From Pseudomonadota bacterium (GTDB lineage Bacteria > Pseudomonadota > Alphaproteobacteria > Dongiales > Dongiaceae), in contig JAJYUT010000002.1 of the NCBI GenBank assembly GCA_021792365.1, forward strand, positions 62,001-126,000: DNA of 64,000 bases, written 5' to 3'. The notes beneath the pieces are model-generated. The model saw only the letters and a list, made by a program, of their open reading frames with translations. It did no database searches and was not told where the DNA came from. This document shows positions 47,588-57,525 of this stretch, piece by piece. Within the stretch, counting starts at the first letter, position 1, and the number at the start of each line of letters is the position of its first letter. Both the position numbers and the translations under genes were made by a program.

Positions 47588-48826
47588 TTGGCTACCAATC
47601 TGCGGATCAATGCCGACCGTCTCTGGGACAGTCTCATGGAGATGGCCAAGATCGGCGCCACCGAGAAGGGCGGCGTCTGCCGGCTGGCCCTGACCGATCT
47701 CGACAAGCAGGCGCGCGACCTGTTCTGCCAGTGGGCGAAGGAGGCCGGCTGCACCATCACGATCGATAAGATGGGCAACATCTTCGCGCGCCGCCCGGGC
47801 AAGGACAATTCCCTGGCGCCGGTCATGACCGGCAGCCACATCGACAGCCAGCCGACCGGCGGCAAGTTTGATGGCATCTACGGCATCATGGCCGGGCTCG
47901 AGGTCGTGCGCACGCTGAACGATTTCAACTACGAGACCCAGCGGCCGGTCGAGGTCGCGGTCTGGACCAACGAGGAAGGCTCGCGCTTCGCTCCGGCGAT
48001 GGTCGCCTCGGGCGTGTTCGCCGGCGTGTTTCCGCTCGAATACGGCCTGTCGCGCGCCGACCTCGACGGCAAGACGATGGGCGCGGAACTGCAGCGCATC
48101 GGCTATGACGGGCCTGAAGAGGTCGGCGGGCGGCCGGTGTTCGCATTCTTCGAGACCCATATCGAGCAGGGCCCGATCCTGGAGGCCGAGAAGAAGACCA
48201 TCGGCGTGGTGCAGGGCGCGCAGGGCCAGCGCTGGTTCGAAGTCACCATGGTGGGGCAGGAGGCCCATGCCGGCCCGACGCCCATGAAGGTGCGCAAGGA
48301 TGCGCTGGTCGGCGCGGCCCATGTCGTCACCGCCATCAACCGCATCGGGCATGAGAACCAGCCCTTCGCCTGCGCCACCGTCGGGATGATCCAGTCCAGC
48401 CCGAACTCGCGCAACACGATTCCGGGCAAGGTGTTCTTCACCATCGACCTGCGCCACCCGGAGGATGCCGTGCTCTCCAGGATGGCAGCCGCCGCCAAGG
48501 CCGCCTGTGAAGAGGCGGCGGCGAACAATCGCCTCGAGCTCGACTTCAAGGAAATCTGGTATTCGCCGCCGGTGAAGTTCGACGCCGATTGCGTCGCGGC
48601 AGTGAAGGCCGGCGCCGAGGAGCTCGGGATGCCCAGCCTGCCGATCATCAGCGGCGCGGGCCACGACGCCTGCTACATGAGCCGGGTCGCCCCGACGGGC
48701 ATGATCTTCATCCCGTGCGAGGACGGCATCAGCCATAACGAGATCGAGAACGCGACGCGCGGGGATTGCGGTGCCGGCTGCGACGTTCTGCTGCGCGCGG
48801 TCGTGGAGCGCGCCAATGCCTTCTGA
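47588..48826 (+). CDS. Zn-dependent N-carbamoyl-beta-alanine amidohydrolase-like hydrolase
   Basis: 412 residues of the M20/M28-like AmaB/HyuC/allantoate-amidohydrolase family. Metal ligands are in GSHIDSQPTGGKFDG, WTNEEGSRFAPAMVASG, FETHIEQGPIL and SGAGHDACYM, and dimer-interface QEAHAGPTPMKVRKD is present. With hydA and preTA beside it, the third step (N-carbamoyl-beta-amino acid to beta-amino acid, CO2 and NH3) is likely; allantoate or L-carbamoylase activity is also possible. Start TTG 47588 has GGGAG seven bases upstream; an in-frame ATG at 47516 has no such site. Confidence 0.87.
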   Translation: MATNLRINADRLWDSLMEMAKIGATEKGGVCRLALTDLDKQARDLFCQWAKEAGCTITIDKMGNIFARRPGKDNSLAPVMTGSHIDSQPTGGKFDGIYGIMAGLEVVRTLNDFNYETQRPVEVAVWTNEEGSRFAPAMVASGVFAGVFPLEYGLSRADLDGKTMGAELQRIGYDGPEEVGGRPVFAFFETHIEQGPILEAEKKTIGVVQGAQGQRWFEVTMVGQEAHAGPTPMKVRKDALVGAAHVVTAINRIGHENQPFACATVGMIQSSPNSRNTIPGKVFFTIDLRHPEDAVLSRMAAAAKAACEEAAANNRLELDFKEIWYSPPVKFDADCVAAVKAGAEELGMPSLPIISGAGHDACYMSRVAPTGMIFIPCEDGISHNEIENATRGDCGAGCDVLLRAVVERANAF

Positions 48827-49676
48827 GCCGACGGCCAAGGTCGTCGATCTCCCGGTGCGCGGCCGCGGCGCAGGCGATTCGAGCGGCAGGGCGGCGGCGT
48901 CGGACGTCATCATCGACATCCGTAACCTCGGCTTGACGTTCCAGACTGCCGACGCGCCGGTCGTCGCGCTGAGCAATATCAATCTTACGATCCGCGCCGG
49001 GGAGTTCGTCTCGCTGATCGGTCCCTCGGGCTGCGGCAAGACCACCTTGATGCGCATCGTCGCCGATCTCGAGCAGCCCACCGAAGGGGCGGTCAGCGTC
49101 AACGGCGTCTCGCCGCGCGAGGCGCGGCTCAAGCGCGCGTACGGCTATATCTTCCAGGCGGCGGCGCTCTATCCCTGGCGCAACGTGCAGCGCAATGTCG
49201 AGCTGCCGCATGAGATCATGGGCGTGCCCAAGGAGGAGCGCGAGGCGAAGGCGAAGCGCTATCTGGAGCTGGTCGGCCTGAAGGACTTCGAGAAGAAGTT
49301 TCCCTGGCAGCTTTCGGGCGGCATGCAGCAGCGCGTCTCTCTCGCGCGCGCCCTGTCGTTCGATCCGCAGTTGCTGCTGATGGATGAGCCGTTCGGCGCG
49401 CTGGACGAGATCACGCGCGACCGGATGAACGAGGAGCTGCTGCAGATCTGGGAGAAGACCCGCAAGACGGTGATCTTCGTCACCCATTCAATCGACGAAG
49501 CGGTTTTGCTCTCCACCAGGATCGTGGTCATGAGCGCGCGACCGGGCCGCATTATCGACGTGATCGAGAGCACCCTGCCGCCGAAGCGCACGCTCGAGAC
49601 GCGCGAGATGCCGGCGGCCATCGAGCTGGCGCACCGGGTTCGCCAAGGCCTGAAGGCCGGCCACTCCTATGACTAG
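48816..49676 (+). CDS. ABC transporter ATPase, NMT1/THI5-type importer
   Basis: 286 residues, TauB/SsuB-like single ABC domain: Walker A GPSGCGKTTLM, Q-loop FQAAALYPW, signature LSGGMQQRVSLARAL, Walker B LLLMDEPFGALD. N-terminal 30 residues are a variable extension. ATG 48816 overlaps the amidohydrolase stop by 11 bases. Followed by two permeases and a binding protein. Confidence 0.9.
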   Translation: MPSEPTAKVVDLPVRGRGAGDSSGRAAASDVIIDIRNLGLTFQTADAPVVALSNINLTIRAGEFVSLIGPSGCGKTTLMRIVADLEQPTEGAVSVNGVSPREARLKRAYGYIFQAAALYPWRNVQRNVELPHEIMGVPKEEREAKAKRYLELVGLKDFEKKFPWQLSGGMQQRVSLARALSFDPQLLLMDEPFGALDEITRDRMNEELLQIWEKTRKTVIFVTHSIDEAVLLSTRIVVMSARPGRIIDVIESTLPPKRTLETREMPAAIELAHRVRQGLKAGHSYD

Positions 49677-49693
49677 CAAGGCACAGGGATAGC

Positions 49694-50587
49694 ATGAACG
49701 CCGGGCTCGGCATTCTGTCGCCGAAGGGGCGGGTGCTGCCGATCCTGACGATCGTCGCGATCATCGTTCTGCTGTGGTACGCGTTTGCGGTTCTGCTCAA
49801 CTACAACCGCGTTTCCGAGCAGCTTGCCGGCGTCAATCCGGAATATTCGATCGGCGATCTGCTGCGCGGCACCTGGAGCATGGAGCGGCCGGTGCTGCCG
49901 GCACCGGACCAGATCGCGGTTGACCTCTGGAACTCGACGGCGGAACTCCGAGTCACCAGCAAGCGCTCGCTGCTCTACCACGCCTACATCACGGCATCGG
50001 CGACCTTGGTCGGCTTCGCGTTCGGCTCTCTGCTGGGCATCCTGCTGGCGGCCGGCATCGTCCATGTGCGGACGCTGGACCGCTCCCTGATGCCGTGGAT
50101 CATCGCCTCGCAGACCATCCCGATCCTGGCGATCGCGCCGATGATCATCGTGATCCTGGCGAGCGTCGGCGTCACCGGGCTGGTGCCGAAAGCGATCATA
50201 TCGATGTATCTGTGCTTCTTCCCGGTGACCATCGGCATGGTGAAGGGCCTGCGCTCGCCCGATCCCCAGCAGATGGACCTGATGCGCACCTACAATGCCA
50301 GCCAGTGGCAGATCTTCTGGATGCTGCGCGTCCCGGCTTCCATTCCGTTCCTGTTCGCGAGCCTCAAGGTGGCAGTCGCGATCAGCCTGGTCGGCGCCAT
50401 CGTGGGAGAACTGCCGACGGGCGCGGAGGGTGGCCTCGGGTCGCGTATGCTGGCGGGCTCCTATTACGGGCAGATGGTGCAGATCTGGTCGGCCCTCGTG
50501 CTGGCCGCAATCCTCGGCATGGCGATGGTTTACTCGATCGCCGGCATCGAATGGGCGACGTTGCGCCGGACCGGAGGCCGCGCGTGA
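49694..50587 (+). CDS. ABC transporter permease 1, NMT1/THI5-type importer
   Basis: 297 residues; BPD_transp_1 family, about six membrane helices. The EAA-type cytoplasmic loop is MDLMRTYNASQWQIFWMLRVPASIPF. Overlaps the second permease by four bases (GTGA). Confidence 0.9.
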   Translation: MNAGLGILSPKGRVLPILTIVAIIVLLWYAFAVLLNYNRVSEQLAGVNPEYSIGDLLRGTWSMERPVLPAPDQIAVDLWNSTAELRVTSKRSLLYHAYITASATLVGFAFGSLLGILLAAGIVHVRTLDRSLMPWIIASQTIPILAIAPMIIVILASVGVTGLVPKAIISMYLCFFPVTIGMVKGLRSPDPQQMDLMRTYNASQWQIFWMLRVPASIPFLFASLKVAVAISLVGAIVGELPTGAEGGLGSRMLAGSYYGQMVQIWSALVLAAILGMAMVYSIAGIEWATLRRTGGRA

Positions 50588-51747
50588 ATCCGCGGCTCGC
50601 CTGGCTGAGCGCGCTGCTGATGGCCGCCGGCCTCGCCCTGCCGGTCGGCTATTACGAAGAGGGGCTAGTCTACTGGTACCAGTTCCCCTTGTCCGGGGCC
50701 TTTGTCGCCTTCGGCGTCGTCTCTGTCGTGGCCGGAGAGCGCTGGCTGCATCATCTGGTCAAAGGCGAGTTGTGGGCTTGGCTGGGCACGCTGGCAGTCG
50801 TGATCGCGGCCATCGGCCCGATGATGCTGCCGACTTCGGAACTGGCGATGCGCACCGCCTCCGAAGGATTCGTCGCGGCCCTGGCCGATGGCGTGACGAC
50901 GGCGCCCGGTTTCTGGCTGGTGGTCGCCGGGCTCCTGCTGTTCGCCTGGACGGTGATGCAGCACGTCTCGGCACAGCCTTCCGGGCGGATCTATGCGTTG
51001 CTGGTGCCGGCCTTGTTCGGCCTTGCGCTGATCTACCTCTGGCAGGCGGTGGTCGTCGGGTTCGCCATTCCCCGCGTGCTGCTGCCGGCGCCGACCGAGA
51101 TCTTCGCGGCGCTGACCCGCGAGGCGGCGACCCTCGCCAACGACTTCAAGGAAACCTTCCTGAAGGCGGTCCTGGCCGGCTTCGTGCTCGGCAACCTGCT
51201 CGGCCTGGGGACGGCGCTGGTGGTGGACCGGGTGCCGTTCCTCCAGCGTGGGCTGCTGCCGCTCGGCAACATGGTCAGTGCCGTGCCGATCGTGGCGGTG
51301 GCGCCGATCATGGTGATGTGGTTCGGCTTCGGCTGGGAATCCAAGACGGCGGTCATCGTCTTCATGATCTTCTTCCCCATGCTGGTGAACGCCGTCGCGG
51401 GGCTCAATGCCGCCGACCGCATGCAGCGCGACCTGATGCGCTCCTATGGCGCGCGCTATTGGCAGACCATGTGGGCGCTGCGCCTGCCGGCGGCGCTGCC
51501 TTTCATCTTCAATGCGCTCAAGATCAACTCGACCCTGGCGCTGATCGGCGGCATCGTGGCGGAGTTCTTCGGCTCCGGCATGGCCGGCATGGGTTTCCGC
51601 ATCAGCACCCAGGTGCAGGTCATGAATGTCGATGTCGTGTGGGCGACGATCGCAGTCGCTGCGGTGGCGGGCTCGGCCTCGTACGGCATCCTGGCGCTGC
51701 TGGAGCGGAGTTTCACTTTCTGGCATCCATCTTACCGCAGTCGATGA
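50584..51747 (+). CDS. ABC transporter permease 2, NMT1/THI5-type, with N-terminal membrane extension
   Basis: 387 residues from GTG 50584. The first about 160 residues are four extra hydrophobic segments (LAWLSALLMAAGLALPVGYY, FVAFGVVSVVAGE, LAVVIAAIGPMML, WLVVAGLLLFAWTVM). Then comes a standard BPD_transp_1 permease with MQRDLMRSYGARYWQTMWALRLPAALP. Longer than its partner by the extension, whose role is unknown. Confidence 0.87.
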   Translation: MNPRLAWLSALLMAAGLALPVGYYEEGLVYWYQFPLSGAFVAFGVVSVVAGERWLHHLVKGELWAWLGTLAVVIAAIGPMMLPTSELAMRTASEGFVAALADGVTTAPGFWLVVAGLLLFAWTVMQHVSAQPSGRIYALLVPALFGLALIYLWQAVVVGFAIPRVLLPAPTEIFAALTREAATLANDFKETFLKAVLAGFVLGNLLGLGTALVVDRVPFLQRGLLPLGNMVSAVPIVAVAPIMVMWFGFGWESKTAVIVFMIFFPMLVNAVAGLNAADRMQRDLMRSYGARYWQTMWALRLPAALPFIFNALKINSTLALIGGIVAEFFGSGMAGMGFRISTQVQVMNVDVVWATIAVAAVAGSASYGILALLERSFTFWHPSYRSR

Positions 51748-51770
51748 ACGCAAAAACGAGGAGGCAGACG

Positions 51771-52781
51771 ATGCGTGCGAGAACTTGGAGGGGCGCGGTG
51801 GCGGCAGCGGCGACGCTGGCGCTCTGGACTGGCGCGGCCGAAGCGGCCGATGAGATCACGCTGCAACTGAAATGGGTGACACAGGCCCAGTTCGCCGGCT
51901 ATTTCGTGGCGAAGGACAAGGGCTTCTACGACGAGGTCGGGCTCGACGTGACGATCAAGCCGGGCGGCCCCGACATCAATCCCAGCCAGGTGATCGCCGG
52001 CGGCGGCGCCGACGTGGTGGTGGACTGGATGCCCTCGGCCCTGGCCACGCGCGAGAAGGGCGTGCCGTTGGTCAACATCGCTCAGGTGTTCCAGACGTCT
52101 GGAATGATGCTGACGTGCCGCAACGACAGCGGCGTGACCTCGCCCGACAAGTTCGCCGACAAGACGCTCGGCGTCTGGTTCGGCGGCAACGAGTATCCGT
52201 TCCTCAACTGGATGGGCAAGCTCGGCCTCAAGACCGACGGCAGCGCCGGCGGCGTGAAAGTGCTGAAGCAAGGCTTCAACGTCGACCCGCTGCTGCAGAA
52301 GCAGGCCGACTGCATCTCCACCATGACCTACAACGAGTACTGGCAGGTGATCGACGCCGGCATGAAGCCGGACCAGCTCACCACCTTCAAATACGAGGAC
52401 CAGGGCGTCGCGACGCTGGAAGATGGGCTCTACACGCTCGAGAAGAACCTGCAGGACCCGGCGATGGTCGAGAAGCTGGCCAAGTTCGTGAAGGCCTCGA
52501 TGAAGGGCTGGGACTATGCCGTCGACAATCCCGACGAGGCGGCGATGATCACGCTCGAAAACGACGAGACCGGCGCGCAGACGGAGAAGCACCAGAAGCG
52601 CATGATGGGCGAGATCGCGAAGCTGGTCGGCGAGAACCCGAAGGGGACGGGCTACCTGGACGAGGCGGCCTATGAGCGCACCGTCGAGACGTTGATGGGC
52701 GGCGGCTCCGACCCCGTCATCAGCAAGAAGCCGGAAGGCGCCTGGACCCATGCGGTGATGGAGAAGGCGCTCGCGATGTAG
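51771..52781 (+). CDS. NMT1/THI5-type ABC transporter substrate-binding protein
   Basis: 336 residues. Signal peptide RGAVAAAATLALWTGAAEA; mature ITLQLKWVTQAQFAGYFVAK and KGFYDEVGLDVTIKPGGPDI are characteristic of the NMT1/ThiY group, which binds pyrimidine-derived compounds. The cluster suggests a pyrimidine or dihydropyrimidine substrate, not verified. The ATG at 51771 has GAGGAGG six bases upstream; ATG 51744 overlaps the permease stop. Confidence 0.87.
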   Translation: MRARTWRGAVAAAATLALWTGAAEAADEITLQLKWVTQAQFAGYFVAKDKGFYDEVGLDVTIKPGGPDINPSQVIAGGGADVVVDWMPSALATREKGVPLVNIAQVFQTSGMMLTCRNDSGVTSPDKFADKTLGVWFGGNEYPFLNWMGKLGLKTDGSAGGVKVLKQGFNVDPLLQKQADCISTMTYNEYWQVIDAGMKPDQLTTFKYEDQGVATLEDGLYTLEKNLQDPAMVEKLAKFVKASMKGWDYAVDNPDEAAMITLENDETGAQTEKHQKRMMGEIAKLVGENPKGTGYLDEAAYERTVETLMGGGSDPVISKKPEGAWTHAVMEKALAM

Positions 52782-52798
52782 TTGAGGGATGTAGCTGA

Positions 52799-52836
52799 GC
52801 GAAGGGCCGCCGGCATCCTTGCGGCCCTTCGCCATT
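52799..52836 (+). terminator. Terminator at the end of the pyrimidine cluster
   Basis: Perfect 12-bp stem GCGAAGGGCCGC/GCGGCCCTTCGC, ten-base loop, followed by CATTTACG. It lies 18 bases after the binding-protein stop. Confidence 0.75.
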
Positions 52837-52993
52837 TACGAGTGAATAGAGGGCGGTCGCTCACGCCGAATTGGAGTAGGCTTTTGGCTGATCCCTCAGG
52901 ACCATAAGCTCTACAGGGAAAATTAAACTGTTCGCCTCACCTTCTGCGCTGTCACGCGATTGTAACATCACTGTCGCAGGAGGAGGTTTCGTC

Positions 52994-54955
52994 GTGTTGT
53001 CTGTGCTCAATCGGGTGCCCATCCGAACGCTGGTCTATGGGATCGCGGGAATTGCGATCCTCGGCACGATTGCGCTCGGCGTGCTTTTCGGCTGGAGCGC
53101 CGTCAACGAGAACCGCCTTTCGGAGAAGCAGGCGCACGCCATCACACGCCACGGCCATTCGGGCGCACTCAACCGGGCGCTTCTGCAGGCCCGACGGTCC
53201 GAAAAAGATTTCCTGCTGCGCAAGGCCGACGAACATGTGGAGAAGAATGCGTCAGCGGTGAAATCGGCTCTGGCGACTCTCGATGAGCTCGAGGCGCTGG
53301 GCGCCGGCGGATCAGGGTCGATTGCTGCCGTCCGCGCCGGGATCGCATCCTACGCGTCCACCTTTGCAGACGTGGTCGCGCTGCAGCGTACCGTCGGATA
53401 CGACCCGGAGAGTGGTGCGGAGGGCGCGTTGCGCACCGCAGTCCGTGATGCCGAGGCGACGCTCGCCTCCCTCGATGACCCGCACTTGACAATCCTGATG
53501 CTGATGATGCGGCGGCACGAGAAGGATTTCATCATGCGGCTCGACAGCAAATACGTCGAGGATATGGCCAAGCGAAGCGCACAGTTCGAGACGGCTCTCG
53601 CCACCAGCGGTGTGGTCCCCGACACCAAGGCCAAGGTGCGTTCGCTCATGAAGGCCTACACCGAGGGATTTCAGGTGCTGGTTACGGCATCTCTTGCTCT
53701 GAAGGAGAAGAGCGCCGAGCTCAGCGCCGTCTACAAATCCCTGGAGCCCAATCTGCAGGCGCTCGACCAGGAAAGCGAAGCCGCTTATGCGTCCGCGCAG
53801 GCGGAAATCGCGGCGGCCAAAGAGCAGGCGCATTGGCTGATGATGATAGTGGTGGGCGTGGTTGCGATGCTGGCGGCCGCCATCTCGTTTGTTGTCGGCC
53901 GCGCGGTATGCGGCCAGGTTGGACGCATGGCGGGCGCATTGTCACAGCTGGCGGGCGGCGACACCGATGTCGCCGTGGCTGGCGCGGATCGCGGCGACGA
54001 GATCGGCGCCATGGCGCGGGCACTCGTCGTGTTCCGCGACAACGCCGTCGCCCTGCGCGCCGCGGAGAACGAGCGCGAGGCCCAGAAGGCGCGGGCCGAG
54101 CAGGAGCGTAAGACGGCGCTTCGGAACGTCGCCGACGATCTCAATCGGGCGGTCAAATCGACGGTCGACGTCCTCGGGGTGGCAGCGGAGAAGATCAGGC
54201 ACTCGGCCGAGCATTTGGCGGAATCCGCCGAGGACACCGCCGGTCGCCTCGGCCTGGCCGGTGCGGCCTCGACAGAGGCGACGGAGAACGTCAGAGCCGT
54301 TGCCGCGGCGACCGAAGAACTCTCCGCCTCCGTGCAGGAAATCAGCACACAGGTATCTGGATCGGCTCACCTTGCTCAAACAGCCGTCGCGGAAGCCGAA
54401 AAGACCAACTCCTCAGTGCAAGGCCTGGCAGAAGCGGCACAGCGGATCGGCGATGTCGTGGATCTCATCAACGATATTGCGAGCCAGACCAACCTGCTGG
54501 CACTGAATGCGACGATCGAAGCGGCACGCGCCGGCGATGCCGGCAAGGGATTCGCCGTTGTCGCATCGGAGGTGAAGAACCTCGCAAACCAGACCTCCCA
54601 GGCGACCGACGATATCGCTGCGCAAGTAGCGGCGATCCAGGAAGCGACCAGAAGGGCGGTTTCCGAGATTGCCGAGATCGGCAGAAGCATCGGCGAGATC
54701 AATGAGGCGTCCAACGGGATCGCCTCGGCTGTCGAACAGCAGAGCGCGGCGACCCGGGAGATATCCAGCAATGTTCAATCCGCATCGCAAGGCGTTGCGG
54801 ATGTCTCGTCGAACCTGGTGAAGGTCCAGGGCGCGGCCGACGGCACCAAGACGTCGGCGCACGAGCTGCTCGGAAATGCGGAAGTGGTCACGAAGCAGAT
54901 CCATGCCTTGATGGCCGAGGTCGACAACCTGGTGAAGCGGGTGCTGGCGGCATAG
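52994..54955 (+). CDS. Methyl-accepting chemotaxis protein 2, probable HBM sensor domain
   Basis: 653 residues from GTG 52994, preceded by AGGAGGAGG. Membrane helix 1 ([20 protein letters not shown]), a periplasmic helical domain with the repeated motif [11 protein letters not shown] and [12 protein letters not shown] (helical bimodular type), helix 2 ([21 protein letters not shown]), HAMP, then the chemoreceptor hairpin tip [23 protein letters not shown]-type receptors often bind organic acids; the ligand here is unknown. Confidence 0.9.
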   Translation: MLSVLNRVPIRTLVYGIAGIAILGTIALGVLFGWSAVNENRLSEKQAHAITRHGHSGALNRALLQARRSEKDFLLRKADEHVEKNASAVKSALATLDELEALGAGGSGSIAAVRAGIASYASTFADVVALQRTVGYDPESGAEGALRTAVRDAEATLASLDDPHLTILMLMMRRHEKDFIMRLDSKYVEDMAKRSAQFETALATSGVVPDTKAKVRSLMKAYTEGFQVLVTASLALKEKSAELSAVYKSLEPNLQALDQESEAAYASAQAEIAAAKEQAHWLMMIVVGVVAMLAAAISFVVGRAVCGQVGRMAGALSQLAGGDTDVAVAGADRGDEIGAMARALVVFRDNAVALRAAENEREAQKARAEQERKTALRNVADDLNRAVKSTVDVLGVAAEKIRHSAEHLAESAEDTAGRLGLAGAASTEATENVRAVAAATEELSASVQEISTQVSGSAHLAQTAVAEAEKTNSSVQGLAEAAQRIGDVVDLINDIASQTNLLALNATIEAARAGDAGKGFAVVASEVKNLANQTSQATDDIAAQVAAIQEATRRAVSEIAEIGRSIGEINEASNGIASAVEQQSAATREISSNVQSASQGVADVSSNLVKVQGAADGTKTSAHELLGNAEVVTKQIHALMAEVDNLVKRVLAA

Positions 54956-55029
54956 CGCCTTGGCAATTCCATGCGACCGCCAGATTGCGCCGCTTTACGC
55001 CTCGGCCCAGGTGGCTATCATGCGCCGCT

Positions 55030-55569
55030 ATGGACTACACCATCAGTGAACTGGCCCTGCCGAACGGCGGTCATCTGGGCCTCGGGTGCTGTCCCGGGCA
55101 CCGGCTGAGACTGTCGCCTCTGGGATTGGTGCGCACGCCTGAGCGCGTCATGGATGACCTCAAGGCGATCGCGGCGTGGAAGCCGCATGCGGTGCTATCG
55201 CTGATGGAGGAGCATGAGCTGGTCGAGGCCGGCGCGCCCGTGCACCTGCTGGCGGAAGAGCTGGCGGGGCATGCGATCGAGTGGCTGCACCTGCCGATCT
55301 GCGACATGATGGCCCCGGACGCGCGCTTCGAAACAGCCTGGGTCGATCTCTGGCCCCGGCTGGATCGGAAGCTCCGGGAAGGTGGCCGCGTCTTCATCCA
55401 TTGCTATGCCGGCCTGGGACGAACCGGGACAGTCGCGTCACTCATCCTCATGCAATATGGACTCAGCGCGCGCGATGCCATCCAGCGGGTGAGGGCGGCG
55501 CGGCCCGGATCAATCCAGTCCTTGGACCAGGAGCAGTATCTGTCAATGATCCGCCGAGCGCAGGATTAG
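55030..55569 (+). CDS. Dual-specificity/tyrosine-type protein phosphatase
   Basis: 179 residues. Signature HCYAGLGRTGT (Cys-x5-Arg) with a general-acid aspartate probably in LPICDMMAPD. Cytoplasmic; no membrane segment. Substrate unknown. Overlaps the convergent DUF899 gene by four bases. Confidence 0.85.
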   Translation: MDYTISELALPNGGHLGLGCCPGHRLRLSPLGLVRTPERVMDDLKAIAAWKPHAVLSLMEEHELVEAGAPVHLLAEELAGHAIEWLHLPICDMMAPDARFETAWVDLWPRLDRKLREGGRVFIHCYAGLGRTGTVASLILMQYGLSARDAIQRVRAARPGSIQSLDQEQYLSMIRRAQD

Positions 55570-56300
55570 CGGCCCTGCTCCTTCGCCTTGAGCCGCTCGT
55601 CCTCGTACTTGTCGTGGTGCCGCCACCAGGCGGACGGGAAGGGCAGGTTTTCCTCGTCGCGGCCCTTGGGCGCGAGGTCGAGATAGGCATAGGCCGTGCT
55701 CAGCAATTCATCGCCCCGGCCGTAGGTCGAGTAGGTGTGGAAGATGGCGCCGGCCTCGTCCTTGTAGAAAGCGCTGATGCCGGACAGATCTTCCATCTGG
55801 CTTTCGATCGGCACGTAGTTGTAGACAACCTTGCTCTTGGCGAGTTGCTCCTTGGTGAAGGAGACGCCGAAATCGTAGTTGAAGTCGCTATCGAGCGACG
55901 ACACCCACTTGAACGTCCAGCCCATCCGCCGCTTGAACGCCTCGATCTTCGCGATCGAGGTGCGTGATACCGCCGCAAAGGAGAGGTCGCGGTGCTCGAA
56001 ATGCTGCCGCGCGCTGTCCACGTGATCCGCGCCGAAGGAACAGCCGACGCAGCCCTCCTCCCAATCCGGCCCGAACATGAAATGCTGGATGATGAGCTGG
56101 CTGCGCCCGTCGAACAGATCGGCGAGCGTCTCATTGCCGTCAGGCCCCGCGAAGACGTAGGGCTTGTCGACCTTGACCCAGGGCAGGTTGCGCCGCTCGG
56201 CCGCAAGTTGGTCGCGCTGGCGGGTCAAAAGTTTTTCCTTGGCCAGCAGGGCCTTGCGGACGGCGATCCATTCCTCGCGAGAGACCACGGGGTGCTGCAT
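55566..56300 (-). CDS. DUF899 thioredoxin-like protein, copy 1
   Basis: 244 residues. Thioredoxin-like fold: FMFGPDWEEGCVGCSFGADH (CxxC), AAVSRTSIAKIEAFKRRMGW and SALGR-like HTYSTYGRGDEL are family blocks. Start at ATG 56300 (MQHPVVSREEW). Last gene of the ArsR-led operon. About half of the residues match copy 2 in corresponding positions by eye. Redox role unproven. Confidence 0.85.
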   Translation of the reverse strand: MQHPVVSREEWIAVRKALLAKEKLLTRQRDQLAAERRNLPWVKVDKPYVFAGPDGNETLADLFDGRSQLIIQHFMFGPDWEEGCVGCSFGADHVDSARQHFEHRDLSFAAVSRTSIAKIEAFKRRMGWTFKWVSSLDSDFNYDFGVSFTKEQLAKSKVVYNYVPIESQMEDLSGISAFYKDEAGAIFHTYSTYGRGDELLSTAYAYLDLAPKGRDEENLPFPSAWWRHHDKYEDERLKAKEQGR

Positions 56301-56311
56301 GTCGCTCCTCC

Positions 56312-56719
56312 TCACAAGTGACGTGTCACCGCCGGCGCCGCCGCATCCCAGCGGTCGTTCCTGCCGTCCTCGTATTGCACCGGCGCGGCGGCCAACTCCT
56401 CCGGCGTCGCATCGTCCAGGCAGGCGAGGTTTACCGCATAGAACGCCCCGCCCAGCTCCGGCACGTTCGCGCGGCCGAATGGCTTGACGCCGCAGGTCTT
56501 GCAGAACAGGTGATGGATGACCTTCTGTCCGAACTGATAGTCCGACAGAGACTCCGCGCCCTGCTTGAGCCGGAAGGAATCGACCATGACGATCGCCTTC
56601 CAGAAGCGCGCCTTGGCGCAGGCCGAGCAATTGCACTTGCTGGTGCCCTTGGCGAGGTCGAGGTCGCATTCGAAGCGGATTGCGCCGCAATGGCAGCTCC
56701 CGTGATAGGTCTTCATCAT
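56312..56719 (-). CDS. GFA-family protein (glutathione-dependent formaldehyde-activating-like)
   Basis: 135 residues. Zinc-cysteine motifs CHCGAIRFEC, CNCSAC and CKTCGVKPFG are typical. Family members bind glutathione adducts or zinc; no formaldehyde pathway gene is adjacent. ATG 56719 or 56716. Three bases separate it from the SRPBCC gene upstream. Confidence 0.87.
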   Translation of the reverse strand: MMKTYHGSCHCGAIRFECDLDLAKGTSKCNCSACAKARFWKAIVMVDSFRLKQGAESLSDYQFGQKVIHHLFCKTCGVKPFGRANVPELGGAFYAVNLACLDDATPEELAAAPVQYEDGRNDRWDAAAPAVTRHL

Positions 56720-56721
56720 GC

Positions 56722-57192
56722 TCAACGCTCCCCGGCGAGGTACTGGACCAGGCGATCGAAGCACTCGCTCCAACCTTCGTTGTGGGAATCGCGCTCGGTG
56801 ACGGATTCGAAGAAGGCCTGACGGAAGGTCATGCGCGTCCTGGTGCCGTCCTCCGCCAAAGTGATGCTGATGATGGTTTCGCGGCCGCGCTCGCCTTCCT
56901 CTTCCCAGGCGAAGGTGAAGACCAGGCGTTGGGGCTCGACGATCTCGCGATATGTCCCGCGCATCCAGTATTCCTTGCCGTCGGGCGCGCAGATGCAGGC
57001 GCGATAGGCGCCGCCAGGCCGGAAGTCCAAGGTGCAGGAGGGCGCCGTGAAATTCTTGGGCCCAAGCCAGCGCACCATGTGTTCCGCCTTGGCCCAGGCC
57101 CGGAACACCAACGCGCGCGGCGCGTCGAAGGTGCGGGTGATGACGAGTTCGTGCTGAGCCGTCGCGGTGGTCGCGCTTGCCGTTGCGGTCAT
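56722..57192 (-). CDS. SRPBCC (AHSA1-type) domain protein, copy 1
   Basis: 156 residues. START-like barrel: ELVITRTFDAPRALVFRAWA, VRWLGPKNFTAP, REIVEPQRLVFTFAWEEEGE and HNEGWSECFDRLVQYLA. Ligand-binding role inferred from fold only. Paralogous to the gene at 58323. Confidence 0.87.
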   Translation of the reverse strand: MTATASATTATAQHELVITRTFDAPRALVFRAWAKAEHMVRWLGPKNFTAPSCTLDFRPGGAYRACICAPDGKEYWMRGTYREIVEPQRLVFTFAWEEEGERGRETIISITLAEDGTRTRMTFRQAFFESVTERDSHNEGWSECFDRLVQYLAGER

Positions 57193-57195
57193 GGC

Positions 57196-57501
57196 TTACT
57201 CCTCGATGATTGGTCGATCGATCATGCGATCGCCCGGCGTGCCGTCGCGGCAGAAGGGCAGGGCGCCGGGATCCGTCAAAATTGCGACATCGCCGCTGCC
57301 CGCATGGACGCCATGGCGGGAGATATGCTCCAGCGCGAGGGCGGCGGCCGTCATGATGCCCACCGCCAGGACAGAAGCGGTCAGGACCGATTGTGCACCC
57401 GGGCGCGGGTGCACGAAACGCCGGAATCGTCTCGATCCAACCGCACCCGTCCCGATCGCACCGGTCGCGACCGCCGCAACGCCTATGGCACAGCAGAGCA
57501 T
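57196..57501 (-). CDS. Small membrane protein in the ArsR-led operon
   Basis: 101 residues with two hydrophobic segments (MLCCAIGVAAVATGAIGTG and SVLTASVLAVGIMTAAALAL). It lies three bases from its downstream neighbour and 24 from copy 2 of DUF899, which supports a real gene, but no family is recognised. Confidence 0.45.
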   Translation of the reverse strand: MLCCAIGVAAVATGAIGTGAVGSRRFRRFVHPRPGAQSVLTASVLAVGIMTAAALALEHISRHGVHAGSGDVAILTDPGALPFCRDGTPGDRMIDRPIIEE

Positions 57502-57525
57502 GATCGTGCCTCTGTTGCCGGCGTC

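Noticed and set aside
50295-51770. Frame running through the two permease genes into the binding protein
   Set aside because: Only the part from 51771 is a real protein; the upstream portion is an out-of-frame reading of the permease genes.
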